This document shows, piece after piece, positions 1 through 7,374 of a stretch of 64,000 bases of DNA. The notes under the pieces are model-generated. The model ran no database searches, was not told the DNA's origin, and was given only the letters and a program-made list of their open reading frames with translations. The position numbers were made by a program, and so were the translations under genes. The stretch is from positions 437,358-501,357 of the forward strand of contig NZ_FNAQ01000001.1 in assembly GCF_900101955.1 (NCBI RefSeq). The letters run 5' to 3'. This DNA is from Desulfuromonas thiophila (GTDB lineage Bacteria; Desulfobacterota; Desulfuromonadia; Desulfuromonadales; Desulfuromonadaceae). The first letter of the stretch is position 1. Every line of letters starts with the position of its first letter.

Positions 1-1
1 G

Positions 2-1135
2 CAACACAAACGCCCACACCCGGAACCCGTCAAGGGGGGAAATCTGCGCCGCCTGCTCGATTTTGTGCGCGTCGCGCCGGAGGATGCCGAACTTTTTTTG
101 TTTTCACTCGTTGCGAGTTTGGCGCCGGGGCTGTCCCGTCCGGCACTCAATGTTGAAGGCCCGCAAGGGTCCGGCAAAAGTTCTGCCGCCCGAAAGGTTA
201 AGCGCCTGCTGGACCCCGGCACCCCGGAAATCGCACTGATACCGCGCAAGGTTGAGGACTTGGACCTGATCCTATCTCGGCATTTTGTGGCGGTTTTAGA
301 CAATGTGAGTTTTGTTCCCCCCGAGTTGGCTGACTATTTTTGCGGGCTGATTACCGGGGCCGGGCTGCTGCGCCGTGTGCTGCACACGACAAGCGAGCTG
401 CTCGAGATTGATATTGACGTGCTTTTGATTTTCACCGGCATTTCCGCGCTGTCGAATCGGCCCGACTTGACGGAACGCATGTTGAAAATCAGGCTGGAGC
501 GGATCGCGGACGACGAACGCCGGACGGATCGCGAGCTTGACGCCGAATTTGCTGAGGCATTGCCCGAGATACTCGGGGGGCTGTTTGATGCCTTGGCCGC
601 TGGGCTGGCCGTGCTGCCCGGCTATCGACCGCCGCGCCTGCCGCGTCTGGCTGAGTTTAGCCGCTTGGCTGCGGCTTGCGCCGAAGCCGCTGAACCGGGG
701 GGAGGTGGGCGCTATCTGGCCGCGTTCTTCAAAAATCAGGGCAATCAATATCAGGAACTAGCCGAGAGTGACGGCCTTTTTGCTGCTACGCTGGAGGCGC
801 TGCGCACGAAAAACCCGCTTGAAGGGTCATTCAAAGAGGTCTGCGACCACCTGCGAGAGATTGCGAACCCTGGCCCAAAAGAAAAATTCCCTACCGCGCA
901 CAGCTTGCGCCGCACTTTGGAGCGGCTGGCGGTGGCGTTTGAGGCCGCCGGAATTGGGTTTGTGCTGTCAAAACCGGGCGAGCGCACCGCCACCGCAAAA
1001 GGTCATGTGCGTATTTTCACCCGCGCCACATCCTCCGAACTGGCAATCGGATTGACCGACGCCCCACCCCTACCACCGGAACCACCGCCGGAACTGGCCG
1101 GGCTGATGTTCGAGCCGGGGGAGTTGGGGCCGTGA
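2..1135 (+). CDS. P-loop ATPase/helicase-like protein of a mobile element (5' end outside window)
   Basis: The reading frame is open to the first base of the window, so the true start lies upstream; 377 residues are visible. A Walker A motif GPQGSGKSS sits about residues 53-61 of the visible part, followed by a hydrophobic Walker B-like strand (FVAVLDN, about 94-101) and a sensor-like FTGI segment. The layout resembles the ATPase half of primase/helicase-type replication proteins of integrative elements and satellites. It heads a run of overlapping small genes. The functional call is by motif layout only; a generic AAA-like ATPase is the fallback. Confidence 0.7.
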   Translation, partial: QHKRPHPEPVKGGNLRRLLDFVRVAPEDAELFLFSLVASLAPGLSRPALNVEGPQGSGKSSAARKVKRLLDPGTPEIALIPRKVEDLDLILSRHFVAVLDNVSFVPPELADYFCGLITGAGLLRRVLHTTSELLEIDIDVLLIFTGISALSNRPDLTERMLKIRLERIADDERRTDRELDAEFAEALPEILGGLFDALAAGLAVLPGYRPPRLPRLAEFSRLAAACAEAAEPGGGGRYLAAFFKNQGNQYQELAESDGLFAATLEALRTKNPLEGSFKEVCDHLREIANPGPKEKFPTAHSLRRTLERLAVAFEAAGIGFVLSKPGERTATAKGHVRIFTRATSSELAIGLTDAPPLPPEPPPELAGLMFEPGELGP

Positions 1136-1509
1136 AAATCACCCTGCTGAAAGATTTTGAAGCGAAAACCACCGAAGGCCCGCGCCTGCTGCCTGCCGGG
1201 CGGGAGCTGGATCTTGCCGAAGAGAAAGCCCGCGCCCTGATCGCCGCCGGGATCGCTGAGCCTGCCGACCTGCCGCGCCCCTACCTGGACCGGGCCGGGG
1301 AACTGGTGATTCCGCTGAATTGCCCGGCCCGCTTCAAATGGTGGGCCGGGGGACAGTCTGCCTTGGACACCCTGCGGGAGCTGTTCGAGGAACGCGCCGC
1401 CATTATGGAATTTGACGGGGGCCTGCCCCGAGACGAAGCCGAACGCCGGGCCGCTGAAATCACCGGCTACCACCCCCAACCCCGAAAAACGAAGGACACC
1501 GACCCATGA
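1132..1509 (+). CDS. Hypothetical mobile-element protein
   Basis: This 125-residue protein starts with GTG, overlapping the stop of the ATPase gene by 4 bp, so the two are probably translationally coupled. It is rich in Glu, Arg, Ala and Pro, has no membrane segment or signal peptide, and ends in an acidic/basic stretch (EFDGGLPRDEAERRAAEI) of a kind common in small phage and integrative-element proteins. I do not recognise a defined domain. The next gene overlaps its stop by 4 bp (ATGA). Confidence 0.65.
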   Translation: MKITLLKDFEAKTTEGPRLLPAGRELDLAEEKARALIAAGIAEPADLPRPYLDRAGELVIPLNCPARFKWWAGGQSALDTLRELFEERAAIMEFDGGLPRDEAERRAAEITGYHPQPRKTKDTDP

Positions 1510-1691
1510 ACAGAGCCAAAAAGTTGATCGTTGCCGCCGAAGCAACCCGCAGAAAGTGCCCACTCACTCGGAAGCCCTGCCTGGCGTGGGACTGCGCGCT
1601 GTGGGAGGATCGCGGCTTGCGAGATATTTATTCGCGGGCACATCACGGAGTTTACGCCGTGGGTCTTTGCAAGCTTTGTCGCCGACCCTGA
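1506..1691 (+). CDS. Small cysteine-rich hypothetical protein
   Basis: A 61-residue product with a Cys pattern CPLTRKPC..DC near residues 18-29 and CKLC near the C-terminus, consistent with a small structural zinc site. Its ATG overlaps the preceding stop (ATGA), and a good Shine-Dalgarno (GAAGGA) lies upstream. The initiation block is nearly duplicated in front of the next gene at 1750. Function unknown; it may be a DNA- or protein-binding accessory of the element. Confidence 0.55.
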   Translation: MNRAKKLIVAAEATRRKCPLTRKPCLAWDCALWEDRGLRDIYSRAHHGVYAVGLCKLCRRP

Positions 1692-1749
1692 AGGCCTTGT
1701 TCGCTCCACCGGAAAACCCCAACCCCACAAAGCGAAAGGACACCGACCC

Positions 1750-1968
1750 ATGACCGAAACCCGCACACTATCACCACAAACAAAGCTTGTTTTTTTCACC
1801 GGCGCTTTGCGCGAGCTTGACCAGCTGACCGCCCTGATGGACGATGTTTATTTTGAGGCGGGTATCGAGCCGCCCGGACACCTGGCCTGCTACATTTCTG
1901 GCCGAAGCGAAGAGCTGACCGCCCACATTTCCCGCCTGCGGGCCGAAATCAATCCGCCCGCTGGCTAA
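1750..1968 (+). CDS. Small hypothetical mobile-element protein
   Basis: A 72-residue protein, predicted mostly helical, with no membrane segment. I chose the ATG at 1750 over an earlier in-frame start because it has a strong ribosome site (AAAGGA) in the same 17-base context as the start of the preceding gene. An upstream start would overlap that gene for over 150 bases. No recognisable domain; position in the operon suggests an accessory role in the element. Confidence 0.5.
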   Translation: MTETRTLSPQTKLVFFTGALRELDQLTALMDDVYFEAGIEPPGHLACYISGRSEELTAHISRLRAEINPPAG

Positions 1969-2067
1969 AACCGACGCGCTGAGCGCCCGCACAAGCGACG
2001 ATCTTTCGCGCCCCTAGGGGTAACCCTGGGGGCAATTCACAACAACATGACAACAGGACAATAAGCA

Positions 2068-2334
2068 ATGAAAAATTCCGAAATCATGGCCCGCGCCCTG
2101 GCCGATGCAAGCGGGGTTTCCCTTGGTGATATTCAACAGCTGGTGGCTGCCGCTTCAGCCACATTGCCGCCCGGTCACAGATTGGACGACGAGGTTCCAG
2201 AAGCCGAGGCCGCCCGGATGCTGGAGAGCTTCCGGCGGAACCAACAGGGAATTAGGCTGTGGCTGCTGAACGGTTATGTGCAGGCTGTTGCCTCTGCCCC
2301 GCCCCGCGCCCCTACGATGGACAACGCCCGATGA
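2068..2334 (+). CDS. Hypothetical mobile-element protein
   Basis: An 88-residue protein, largely helical, without Cys clusters, signal peptide or membrane segment. It follows a 99-bp gap that contains GC-rich inverted repeats (CCCCTAGGGG and a CCCTGGGGG run) and the sequence ACATGACAA, which recurs in tandem near the tRNA. The next small gene starts within its stop codon. Function not recognisable. Confidence 0.5.
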   Translation: MKNSEIMARALADASGVSLGDIQQLVAAASATLPPGHRLDDEVPEAEAARMLESFRRNQQGIRLWLLNGYVQAVASAPPRAPTMDNAR

Positions 2335-2507
2335 AAAAAAAGGTCACGGAAACCGGCACAGCGGCACCAGGCAGCCGTGCAATTTCTGCCGCTGGCCGCT
2401 GCCGCCGTGGGTCCTTTCTGCTGTTTGCTTCACTGCGGGATGTTAAGCCCCGAAATTCAACCCCATTCGAAACTTTAGGGCTGATTAGAATTTTAGAAAA
2501 ACGATGA
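2331..2507 (+). CDS. Very small basic hypothetical protein
   Basis: A 58-residue, Arg/Ser-rich frame whose ATG overlaps the previous stop (ATGA), the same coupling style used along this operon. It has no domain I recognise. Evidence for expression is only the coupling and the fit between its two neighbours, so it could be a chance frame. Confidence 0.3.
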   Translation: MKKKVTETGTAAPGSRAISAAGRCRRGSFLLFASLRDVKPRNSTPFETLGLIRILEKR

Positions 2508-2526
2508 AAAAACAGGAGGTTATTTC

Positions 2527-2997
2527 ATGAACAAAAAACCGGGACCGAACAGCGGAACCGCTGCCGAGTTTTCGTCAAACCTGATCGGCCCGGCCGCCCT
2601 GGCTGGCCTGTCAAGCCTGCTCGACCCGGAACGCTGCCGCGCCTGGCTGTTTGGCTTTCTTCACCCGGGGGCAGCCGCCCACTGCTGCCCCGGCTGTGGG
2701 GCGAAACTATCGGAGCGCCGCGCCCTGAGTTTTGCGCGGTTCCGAAAGGTCGCCTGCCCGGCCTGTGGTCTGCAATTCCGCGCCACCACCGGGACGGCTC
2801 TTCACCATTGCCAGCTGTCGCAACCGGAAATCATTTTAGCGGCCGGGTTGACGGCGGCCGGGGCGGATGCGGCAGCGGTTGCCCTGGCACTCGGGCGGGG
2901 ATGGGATACCGCGAAAGTCTGGCAAAGTCGGCTTGGTGGGTTGCAGCGGGGCGGGCAGGAAAAGCGAGCGGCCGAAAACATGACGGAAAACGACTAG
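2527..2997 (+). CDS. Free-standing zinc-ribbon protein (transposase N-domain-like)
   Basis: This 156-residue protein has an excellent ribosome site (AGGAGG, 8 bases before ATG). Residues about 55-82 carry two CPxCG knuckles (CCPGCG and CPACG), followed by QFRATTGTALHH. That order, a zinc ribbon and then a F(S/R)xTTGT-like strand, matches the N-terminal zinc ribbon of IS1595-type transposases. No catalytic DDE domain follows. It is probably a DNA- or RNA-binding accessory protein of the element. Its stop overlaps by 3 bp the convergent ribbon-helix-helix gene. Confidence 0.6.
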   Translation: MNKKPGPNSGTAAEFSSNLIGPAALAGLSSLLDPERCRAWLFGFLHPGAAAHCCPGCGAKLSERRALSFARFRKVACPACGLQFRATTGTALHHCQLSQPEIILAAGLTAAGADAAAVALALGRGWDTAKVWQSRLGGLQRGGQEKRAAENMTEND

Positions 2998-3206
2998 GGC
3001 TTTTCCGTTTCACCAGGTTGGAGAATTTCAGGCGGAGGGACTTCGACCCCCTGGCGTTCGAGGTATTCAATCATGGCGCGTTCAATAAGGTCACTGACCG
3101 GAACCCCTTCATCAAGGGCCCGATGTTGAGCGGCCCTATACACTTCTGGCCGAAGTCGGACGCCGGTTTGATTCCGGCGAATGTCTGAACGTGGACGCGC
3201 TGCCAT
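2994..3206 (-). CDS. Ribbon-helix-helix (CopG/Arc-like) DNA-binding protein
   Basis: A 70-residue protein with a basic N-terminus, a short beta strand (TGVRLRPEVY) and two helices (RAAQHRALDEGVPVSDLIERAMIEYL), the classic ribbon-helix-helix layout. Such proteins dimerise and bind short repeated operators. It is divergent from the integrase across an AT-rich region with several GACAA/TTGTC copies, so it is a plausible regulator of integrase and of itself. The ATG lies only a few bases after the predicted transcription start and no Shine-Dalgarno is visible, so translation may be leaderless. Confidence 0.7.
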   Translation of the reverse strand: MAARPRSDIRRNQTGVRLRPEVYRAAQHRALDEGVPVSDLIERAMIEYLERQGVEVPPPEILQPGETEKP

Positions 3207-3213
3207 AGACGGA

Positions 3214-3242
3214 AATTTAACGTTCCCTTTCTATTTTGTCAA
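3214..3242 (-). promoter_or_regulatory. Sigma70-type promoter for the ribbon-helix-helix gene
   Basis: On the minus strand TTGACA (3237-3242) is followed 17 bases later by TAAATT (3214-3219). The predicted start site falls at about the ATG of the gene at 3206. Confidence 0.5.
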
Positions 3243-3252
3243 TATAATCCGC

Positions 3253-3281
3253 TTGACAATAACAAATAAAGACAATACAAA
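3253..3281 (+). promoter_or_regulatory. Candidate promoter toward the integrase
   Basis: TTGACA (3253-3258), a 17-base spacer, then TACAAA (3276-3281) on the plus strand. It faces the integrase gene and lies back to back with the promoter at 3214-3242. Repeated GACAA words inside and beside it could be regulator sites. Confidence 0.4.
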
Positions 3282-3484
3282 ATAAATTGTTTTCGACAAC
3301 AATAAATAAAAAAGAGCGGAAGCGATGGCCGCCGGGTGTAACGAGCTTATGACGGCGCTGAAACGCTGATGAAGGCAAGCCCCGGAGCGCTTCCTAACGC
3401 GGGCAGCTAGGCAAACGGGCCAAGCCGAAAAGGGTGCAACAATCCGCGCCCCTGCTGTCCGGTTTCATTCTGGAGGGTTAAGCG
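3282..3484 (+). other. Untranslated leader of the integrase with tiny ORFs and stem-loop
   Basis: About 200 bases with no normal gene. Two very short frames (3325, 14 codons; 3369, 13 codons) end before the integrase. A 6-bp stem with a GU pair (GGGTGC/GCGCCC, 3432-3451) precedes the integrase ribosome site (GGAGGG, 3472-3477). This looks like a long structured leader; no known riboswitch consensus is recognised. Confidence 0.35.
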
Positions 3485-4588
3485 ATGGCGCGACGAACGC
3501 GAGGCATTTATAAACGCGGGAAAATCTGGTGGCTGACCTACCAGGGGCCGGACGGCAAACAGCACTTTGAGAGCAGCGGGAGCCAGCTTCGGGCCGACGC
3601 GGAGTTTTTGCTTAACAAGCGCCGCCTGGCGATTGCCGAAGGAACGCAACCGCTCGATCGGCTGCGCAAGGCGAAGCAAACCACCTTTGCCGCCCTGGCG
3701 GATGAATACGAAAGGTTCATTGCTGGGCAAAAAAGCGCCGCTGTTAAAAGGCTCTTCCTGCGAGAGATGCGGGCGGAGTTCGGCACGGTTCGCCTGTCTG
3801 CCCTGAACCTGGCCGCTGTCGAGGGCTGGAAGGCGAAACTTCTGAGCGAACCCCGACAGGGCCGGAAAAACCAGACAACACGCGGGCCGCTGGCTGTGGC
3901 TTCTGTCAATCGGCACCTGGCTTGTTTCAAGCACATGCTGCGCAAGGGTCTTGATTGGGAACTGATCACCCGCGAAACCTTTGACCGGCTGTGCCGCGTC
4001 AAGCTCGATCGCGAAGACAACGCCCGCTTGCGTTTTCTTTCACCCGAAGAGAGCGCCCGCTTGATCGACTGTGCCGCGCCCCACTTGAGACCCTTGTTGA
4101 TTGCTGCGCTGAACACCGGCTGCCGCAAGGGGGAACTGCTGGGGTTGACCTGGGATCGGGTTGACCTGCGTCATGGCTTTATCCGGTTGACCCAAACCAA
4201 AAGCGGCAAGCCGCGTGAAATCCCGATCAATGCAACGTTTCGGGAAGTGCTGGAGCGACTGCCCCGCAACATCAATCCCGCCGGGCTGGTGTTTGTCAAC
4301 CCTGACACTGGCGCGAAGTACCACGACCTAAAGCGGAGTTTCGCCACCGCTTGCCGCCGCGCCGGTATCCATGACTTCACCTTTCACGACCTGCGGCACT
4401 GCTTCGCCAGTCAGCTAGTCATGAGCGGGGTAGACTTGACCAGCGTTTCCCGCCTGCTGGGTCATGCCAGCCTGACCATGACGCTACGTTATGCCCATTT
4501 AGCCCCGGACCACCTGCAAAGCGCCGTTGCCGTACTTGACCGCCTGAGCGGATCGCGCCAGGCCGCCGGGCAAAAGGCCGCCCGCTAA
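3485..4588 (+). CDS. int: Tyrosine recombinase / integrase
   Basis: A 367-residue phage-type integrase. Residues about 1-50 form an arm-binding-like N-terminus, about 65-170 a SAM-like core-binding domain, and about 180-350 the catalytic domain. The full active-site set is visible: R214, K239, H301, R304, H327 and nucleophile Y336 (in LRYAHL). It would excise and integrate the element. It lies 530 bp from tRNA-Thr, the usual arrangement for an element inserted at a tRNA 3' end. The ribosome site GGAGGG precedes the ATG. The gene looks intact and potentially active. Confidence 0.93.
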   Translation: MARRTRGIYKRGKIWWLTYQGPDGKQHFESSGSQLRADAEFLLNKRRLAIAEGTQPLDRLRKAKQTTFAALADEYERFIAGQKSAAVKRLFLREMRAEFGTVRLSALNLAAVEGWKAKLLSEPRQGRKNQTTRGPLAVASVNRHLACFKHMLRKGLDWELITRETFDRLCRVKLDREDNARLRFLSPEESARLIDCAAPHLRPLLIAALNTGCRKGELLGLTWDRVDLRHGFIRLTQTKSGKPREIPINATFREVLERLPRNINPAGLVFVNPDTGAKYHDLKRSFATACRRAGIHDFTFHDLRHCFASQLVMSGVDLTSVSRLLGHASLTMTLRYAHLAPDHLQSAVAVLDRLSGSRQAAGQKAAR

Positions 4589-4607
4589 ACGAAGAAAGGG
4601 GGACACT

Positions 4608-4796
4608 ATGACCGCCGCTGTTTTTGTTCGGGCCGTGAACGCTGCTGATTATATCCGTATCCGCGTGAACACAGACGGGGCCTGCTGGCTGCCGGTTGAA
4701 AAAGAACAGGCGCTTTTGTGGCGGGACAAGATCGAAGGGGGGATCCCCGTAAATTTTGAAACCGGCGAAGGTGGCCGCTGGCTGTGGATCGGCTGA
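4608..4796 (+). CDS. Small hypothetical protein downstream of integrase
   Basis: A 62-residue protein starting 19 bases after the integrase stop with a good ribosome site (AAAGGGGG). It is aromatic-rich (several Trp) with no Cys or membrane segment. Its position between integrase and the repeat array suggests an excision or regulatory accessory, but it shows no excisionase signature I can identify. Confidence 0.5.
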   Translation: MTAAVFVRAVNAADYIRIRVNTDGACWLPVEKEQALLWRDKIEGGIPVNFETGEGGRWLWIG

Positions 4797-4847
4797 ACCA
4801 GGCGAACCGCCGAACACCCGAACAGCCAAAAGGCAAAAACAAGCCCT

Positions 4848-4958
4848 GTGACCTTTCACCAGCGAATGACCTTCTTACTTTGAAGGTCACAACCAAAGGT
4901 CACGGGGTTTTCTTATTGATTCCGGTACTTTACAGAAGTAGTGACCTTTGTGACCTTC
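4848..4958. repeat. Six-copy GTGACCTT(T/C) array, candidate integrase arm or excisionase sites
   Basis: Nine-base words at 4848-4856, 4866-4874 (ATGACCTTC) and 4941-4949 and 4950-4958 on plus, and at 4882-4890 and 4895-4903 on minus. The last two plus copies are back to back. The array lies in the 319-bp noncoding stretch 4797-5115 between integrase and tRNA-Thr, where arm-type sites are expected. Confidence 0.6.
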
Positions 4959-5036
4959 ATTTCCCCTATATTTACTGTTACAACGGGGAAAACGCTATTC
5001 CCTGCAAACCTGCGCTAGTTCTGGCCTGGGTGAAAG

Positions 5037-5058
5037 TTACATGACAATTACATGACAA
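5037..5058. repeat. Tandem TTACATGACAA direct repeat
   Basis: Two exact 11-base copies in tandem (5037-5047, 5048-5058). The inner ACATGACAA also occurs at 2045-2053, ahead of another gene of the element. It may be a regulator or recombination-accessory site; nothing else supports a function. Confidence 0.45.
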
Positions 5059-5115
5059 TTAGGGTATAAGACGCAAATAGGGCTGCGCCATGCTGACGCA
5101 ACCCCTTAAAATTAC

Positions 5116-5191
<76 letters not shown>

Positions 5192-5205
5192 ACAAAAGTG
5201 CCCGC

Positions 5206-5235
5206 TTTTTACCGCGCCGGGTGGGGCGCTGTCAA
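5206..5235 (-). promoter_or_regulatory. Promoter of tRNA-Thr
   Basis: Minus-strand TTGACA (5230-5235), an 18-base spacer, then TAAAAA (5206-5211), ending 15 bases before the first base of the tRNA. Confidence 0.6.
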
Positions 5236-5280
5236 GCGTTTAAGCGTGGCGGCTGGGTGCGGACGTTGAGAGGATTGTGC

Positions 5281-5586
5281 ATGACAAAGCCGTCGTTTGG
5301 AGACTTGCTGGCCGGCGTGGATGTGGCGCTGTTTGAACGCACCCTGGAGCGCTGGGGAGAACAGGGTCAGTACGACCAGGCCATTGAGGAATGCAACGAA
5401 CTGGCGGTGGCCCTGCTGCATTTCCGTCGTGGCAAGGCGGTTCCGCAGCAGGTGATCGATGAATTGGCCGATGTGGCCCTGATGGTCGCCCAACTCAGCT
5501 GGATGTTCGGACCGGCGGCGGTGGCGGCTGCAGTGGCGCGCAAGTGTGCCAAACTGGAAGCCCTGTTGGCGGCGGAGTCCGTCTGA
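5281..5586 (+). CDS. MazG-like nucleotide pyrophosphohydrolase
   Basis: A 101-residue all-alpha protein with the MazG-like metal-binding pattern: EECNE about residues 39-43 and ELADV about 61-65 (E..E, E..D). Family members hydrolyse NTPs to NMP and pyrophosphate, often as house-cleaning enzymes. I took the ATG at 5281 because GAGAGGA precedes it and earlier in-frame starts run into the tRNA. Its stop overlaps the start of mntP, so it opens a coupled operon. The substrate is not predictable. Confidence 0.65.
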   Translation: MTKPSFGDLLAGVDVALFERTLERWGEQGQYDQAIEECNELAVALLHFRRGKAVPQQVIDELADVALMVAQLSWMFGPAAVAAAVARKCAKLEALLAAESV

Positions 5587-6152
5587 TGGCGCTTGCGACC
5601 CTGCTGGGGCTGGCGGTGGCGCTGGCCATGGACGCCTTTGCGGTGGCGCTGGCGACGGCGGCGGCCCTGCCCTGCGTCACCGGCCGTCACCTGTTCCGCC
5701 TCAGCTTCCATTTTGGGCTGTTTCAAGGCCTGATGCCGGTGTTGGGCTGGCTGGCCGGTGTCCGGTTGCAGCAGCTGATTGCCGCTTACGATCACTGGGT
5801 CGCTTTTGCTTTATTGCTGTGGGTGGGGGGCAAGATGCTGTATGAGGCTTTTCAGCCGGACGATGGCGACAGCCCCCGCTGCGATCCGACCCGCGGCCTG
5901 ACCCTGGTGACCCTGTCGCTGGCGACCAGTATCGATGCCTTGGCCGTGGGTCTGACCCTGGGCGTGCTGGGTGTGAGCGTCTGGTGGCCGGCACTGGTGA
6001 TCGCCCTGGTGGCCGGCGCCTTCACGCTGGTGGGCATGCTGCTGGGGTGCCGGGTCGGCCAGCTGTGGGGCCCGCGCATGGAGATGGTTGGTGGCCTGGT
6101 GCTCTGTGGCCTGGGGCTGAAGATTCTGCTGGAACATCTGACACTGGCCTGA
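5586..6152 (+). CDS. mntP: Manganese efflux pump MntP
   Basis: A 188-residue inner-membrane protein with six hydrophobic segments and the two family repeats MDAFAVAL (about residue 15) and SIDALAVG (about 116), whose Asp residues line the Mn(II) path. The length equals the family norm. The ATG overlaps the stop of the MazG-like gene by one base. No yybP-type manganese riboswitch is visible upstream, so control is likely at the operon promoter. Confidence 0.9.
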   Translation: MALATLLGLAVALAMDAFAVALATAAALPCVTGRHLFRLSFHFGLFQGLMPVLGWLAGVRLQQLIAAYDHWVAFALLLWVGGKMLYEAFQPDDGDSPRCDPTRGLTLVTLSLATSIDALAVGLTLGVLGVSVWWPALVIALVAGAFTLVGMLLGCRVGQLWGPRMEMVGGLVLCGLGLKILLEHLTLA

Positions 6153-6177
6153 CGGCCGGAGAAGTGAAGGGGTATTG

Positions 6178-7374
6178 ATGACGGGCGGATTGATTCTGAT
6201 TACCATGACCGGGCCGGACCGGCCGGGGGTGCTGGCCACCATGAGCGAGCAGATTGCTGCTACCCGGGGCGCGCAGATTCGCGATATCGAGATGACCGTG
6301 ACCCAACGCCAGATGGTGCTGACACTGTTGCTGGATCTTTCGGCGGAAAGCGCCAGTCACAAACCGCTGGTCAAGGATCTGTTGTTCAGTGCCAAGGAAC
6401 TGGGCCTGCATCTGGATTTTACCGTGGTCGATGCGGTTCAGACGCCGAGCAGCCGGGGGCCGCTTTATGTGGTGACGCTGCTGGCGGCCGAGATCAGTGC
6501 CGCCGGACTGGCGGCGGTGGCACAGGTGCTGGTGCAGAATCAGGCCAATATCGAACGCATCTCGCGTCTGACCCAGGGCGGCCTGCGCTGCGTCGAGCTG
6601 CTGGTCAGCGCCGGTGATCATCTCAATCTGCGCCAGCTCAAGCGCGAGCTGCTACAAGTGGGCAGCGGCCTGCAGCTGGATGTCGCTGTTCAGCGTGAAA
6701 GTCTTTATCGTCGTGCCAAGCGCCTGGTGGTAATGGATATGGATTCAACGCTGATCCAGATCGAGGTGATTGATGAACTGGCCCGCCTGGCTGGCGCCGG
6801 CGCGGCGGTGGCGCGGATTACCGAACAGGCCATGAATGGCGAGCTGGATTTTCGTCAGTCGCTGCAGCAGCGCGTTGCCCATCTCAAGGGCCTGAGCGTG
6901 GCGGCGCTGGAGGAGGTCTACCGCAACATTCCCTTCACCCCCGGCGCACGCGAACTGGTGCGAATTCTCAAACGGCTGGGTTTTCGTACGGCGGTGATCT
7001 CGGGCGGTTTCGGCTTTTTCACCCAGCGGCTGCAGCAGGAACTGGGGCTGGATTATGCCTATGCCAACGAGCTGGAGATGATAGATGGGCAGCTGACCGG
7101 CCGCACCCTCGGGCCCGTTATCGACGGCGAGGCCAAGGCCCGGCTGCTGGAGCAGATTGCTGCCAGCGAGGGCCTGTCGCTCGATCAGGTCATTGCCATC
7201 GGCGATGGCGCCAACGATCTGCCGATGCTCGGCCGTGCCGGTCTGGGTATCGCCTTCAACGCCAAGGCGCGGGTGCGCGAACAGGCCGATACCCATATCA
7301 GCCAGCCGGGGCTCGATTCGATTCTGTTTTTGCTGGGGCTGTCCGAGCGCGAGTTGGCGGAAATTGTGTCATGA
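6178..7374 (+). CDS. serB: Phosphoserine phosphatase with two ACT domains
   Basis: 398 residues. About 5-85 and 95-170 are two ACT regulatory domains, the first with the TGPDRPGV turn. The HAD phosphatase domain follows: DMDST motif (D187 nucleophile, D189 acid), SGG near 283-285, and GDGANDLPM near 342-350. It makes serine from phosphoserine in the cytoplasm; the ACT pair probably senses an amino acid. The ATG at 6178 has GAAGGGG upstream. The stop overlaps sfsA (ATGA). Confidence 0.93.
   Translation: MTGGLILITMTGPDRPGVLATMSEQIAATRGAQIRDIEMTVTQRQMVLTLLLDLSAESASHKPLVKDLLFSAKELGLHLDFTVVDAVQTPSSRGPLYVVTLLAAEISAAGLAAVAQVLVQNQANIERISRLTQGGLRCVELLVSAGDHLNLRQLKRELLQVGSGLQLDVAVQRESLYRRAKRLVVMDMDSTLIQIEVIDELARLAGAGAAVARITEQAMNGELDFRQSLQQRVAHLKGLSVAALEEVYRNIPFTPGARELVRILKRLGFRTAVISGGFGFFTQRLQQELGLDYAYANELEMIDGQLTGRTLGPVIDGEAKARLLEQIAASEGLSLDQVIAIGDGANDLPMLGRAGLGIAFNAKARVREQADTHISQPGLDSILFLLGLSERELAEIVS

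Noticed and set aside
3325-3484. Cyclic di-GMP or other known riboswitch in the integrase leader
   Set aside because: The GCAAACGGG words suggested it, but the conserved core and partner strands of those riboswitches are absent.
4784-5044. 86-codon frame between integrase and tRNA
   Set aside because: It runs through the GTGACCTT array, has a GTG start without a good ribosome site, and its composition does not look coding.
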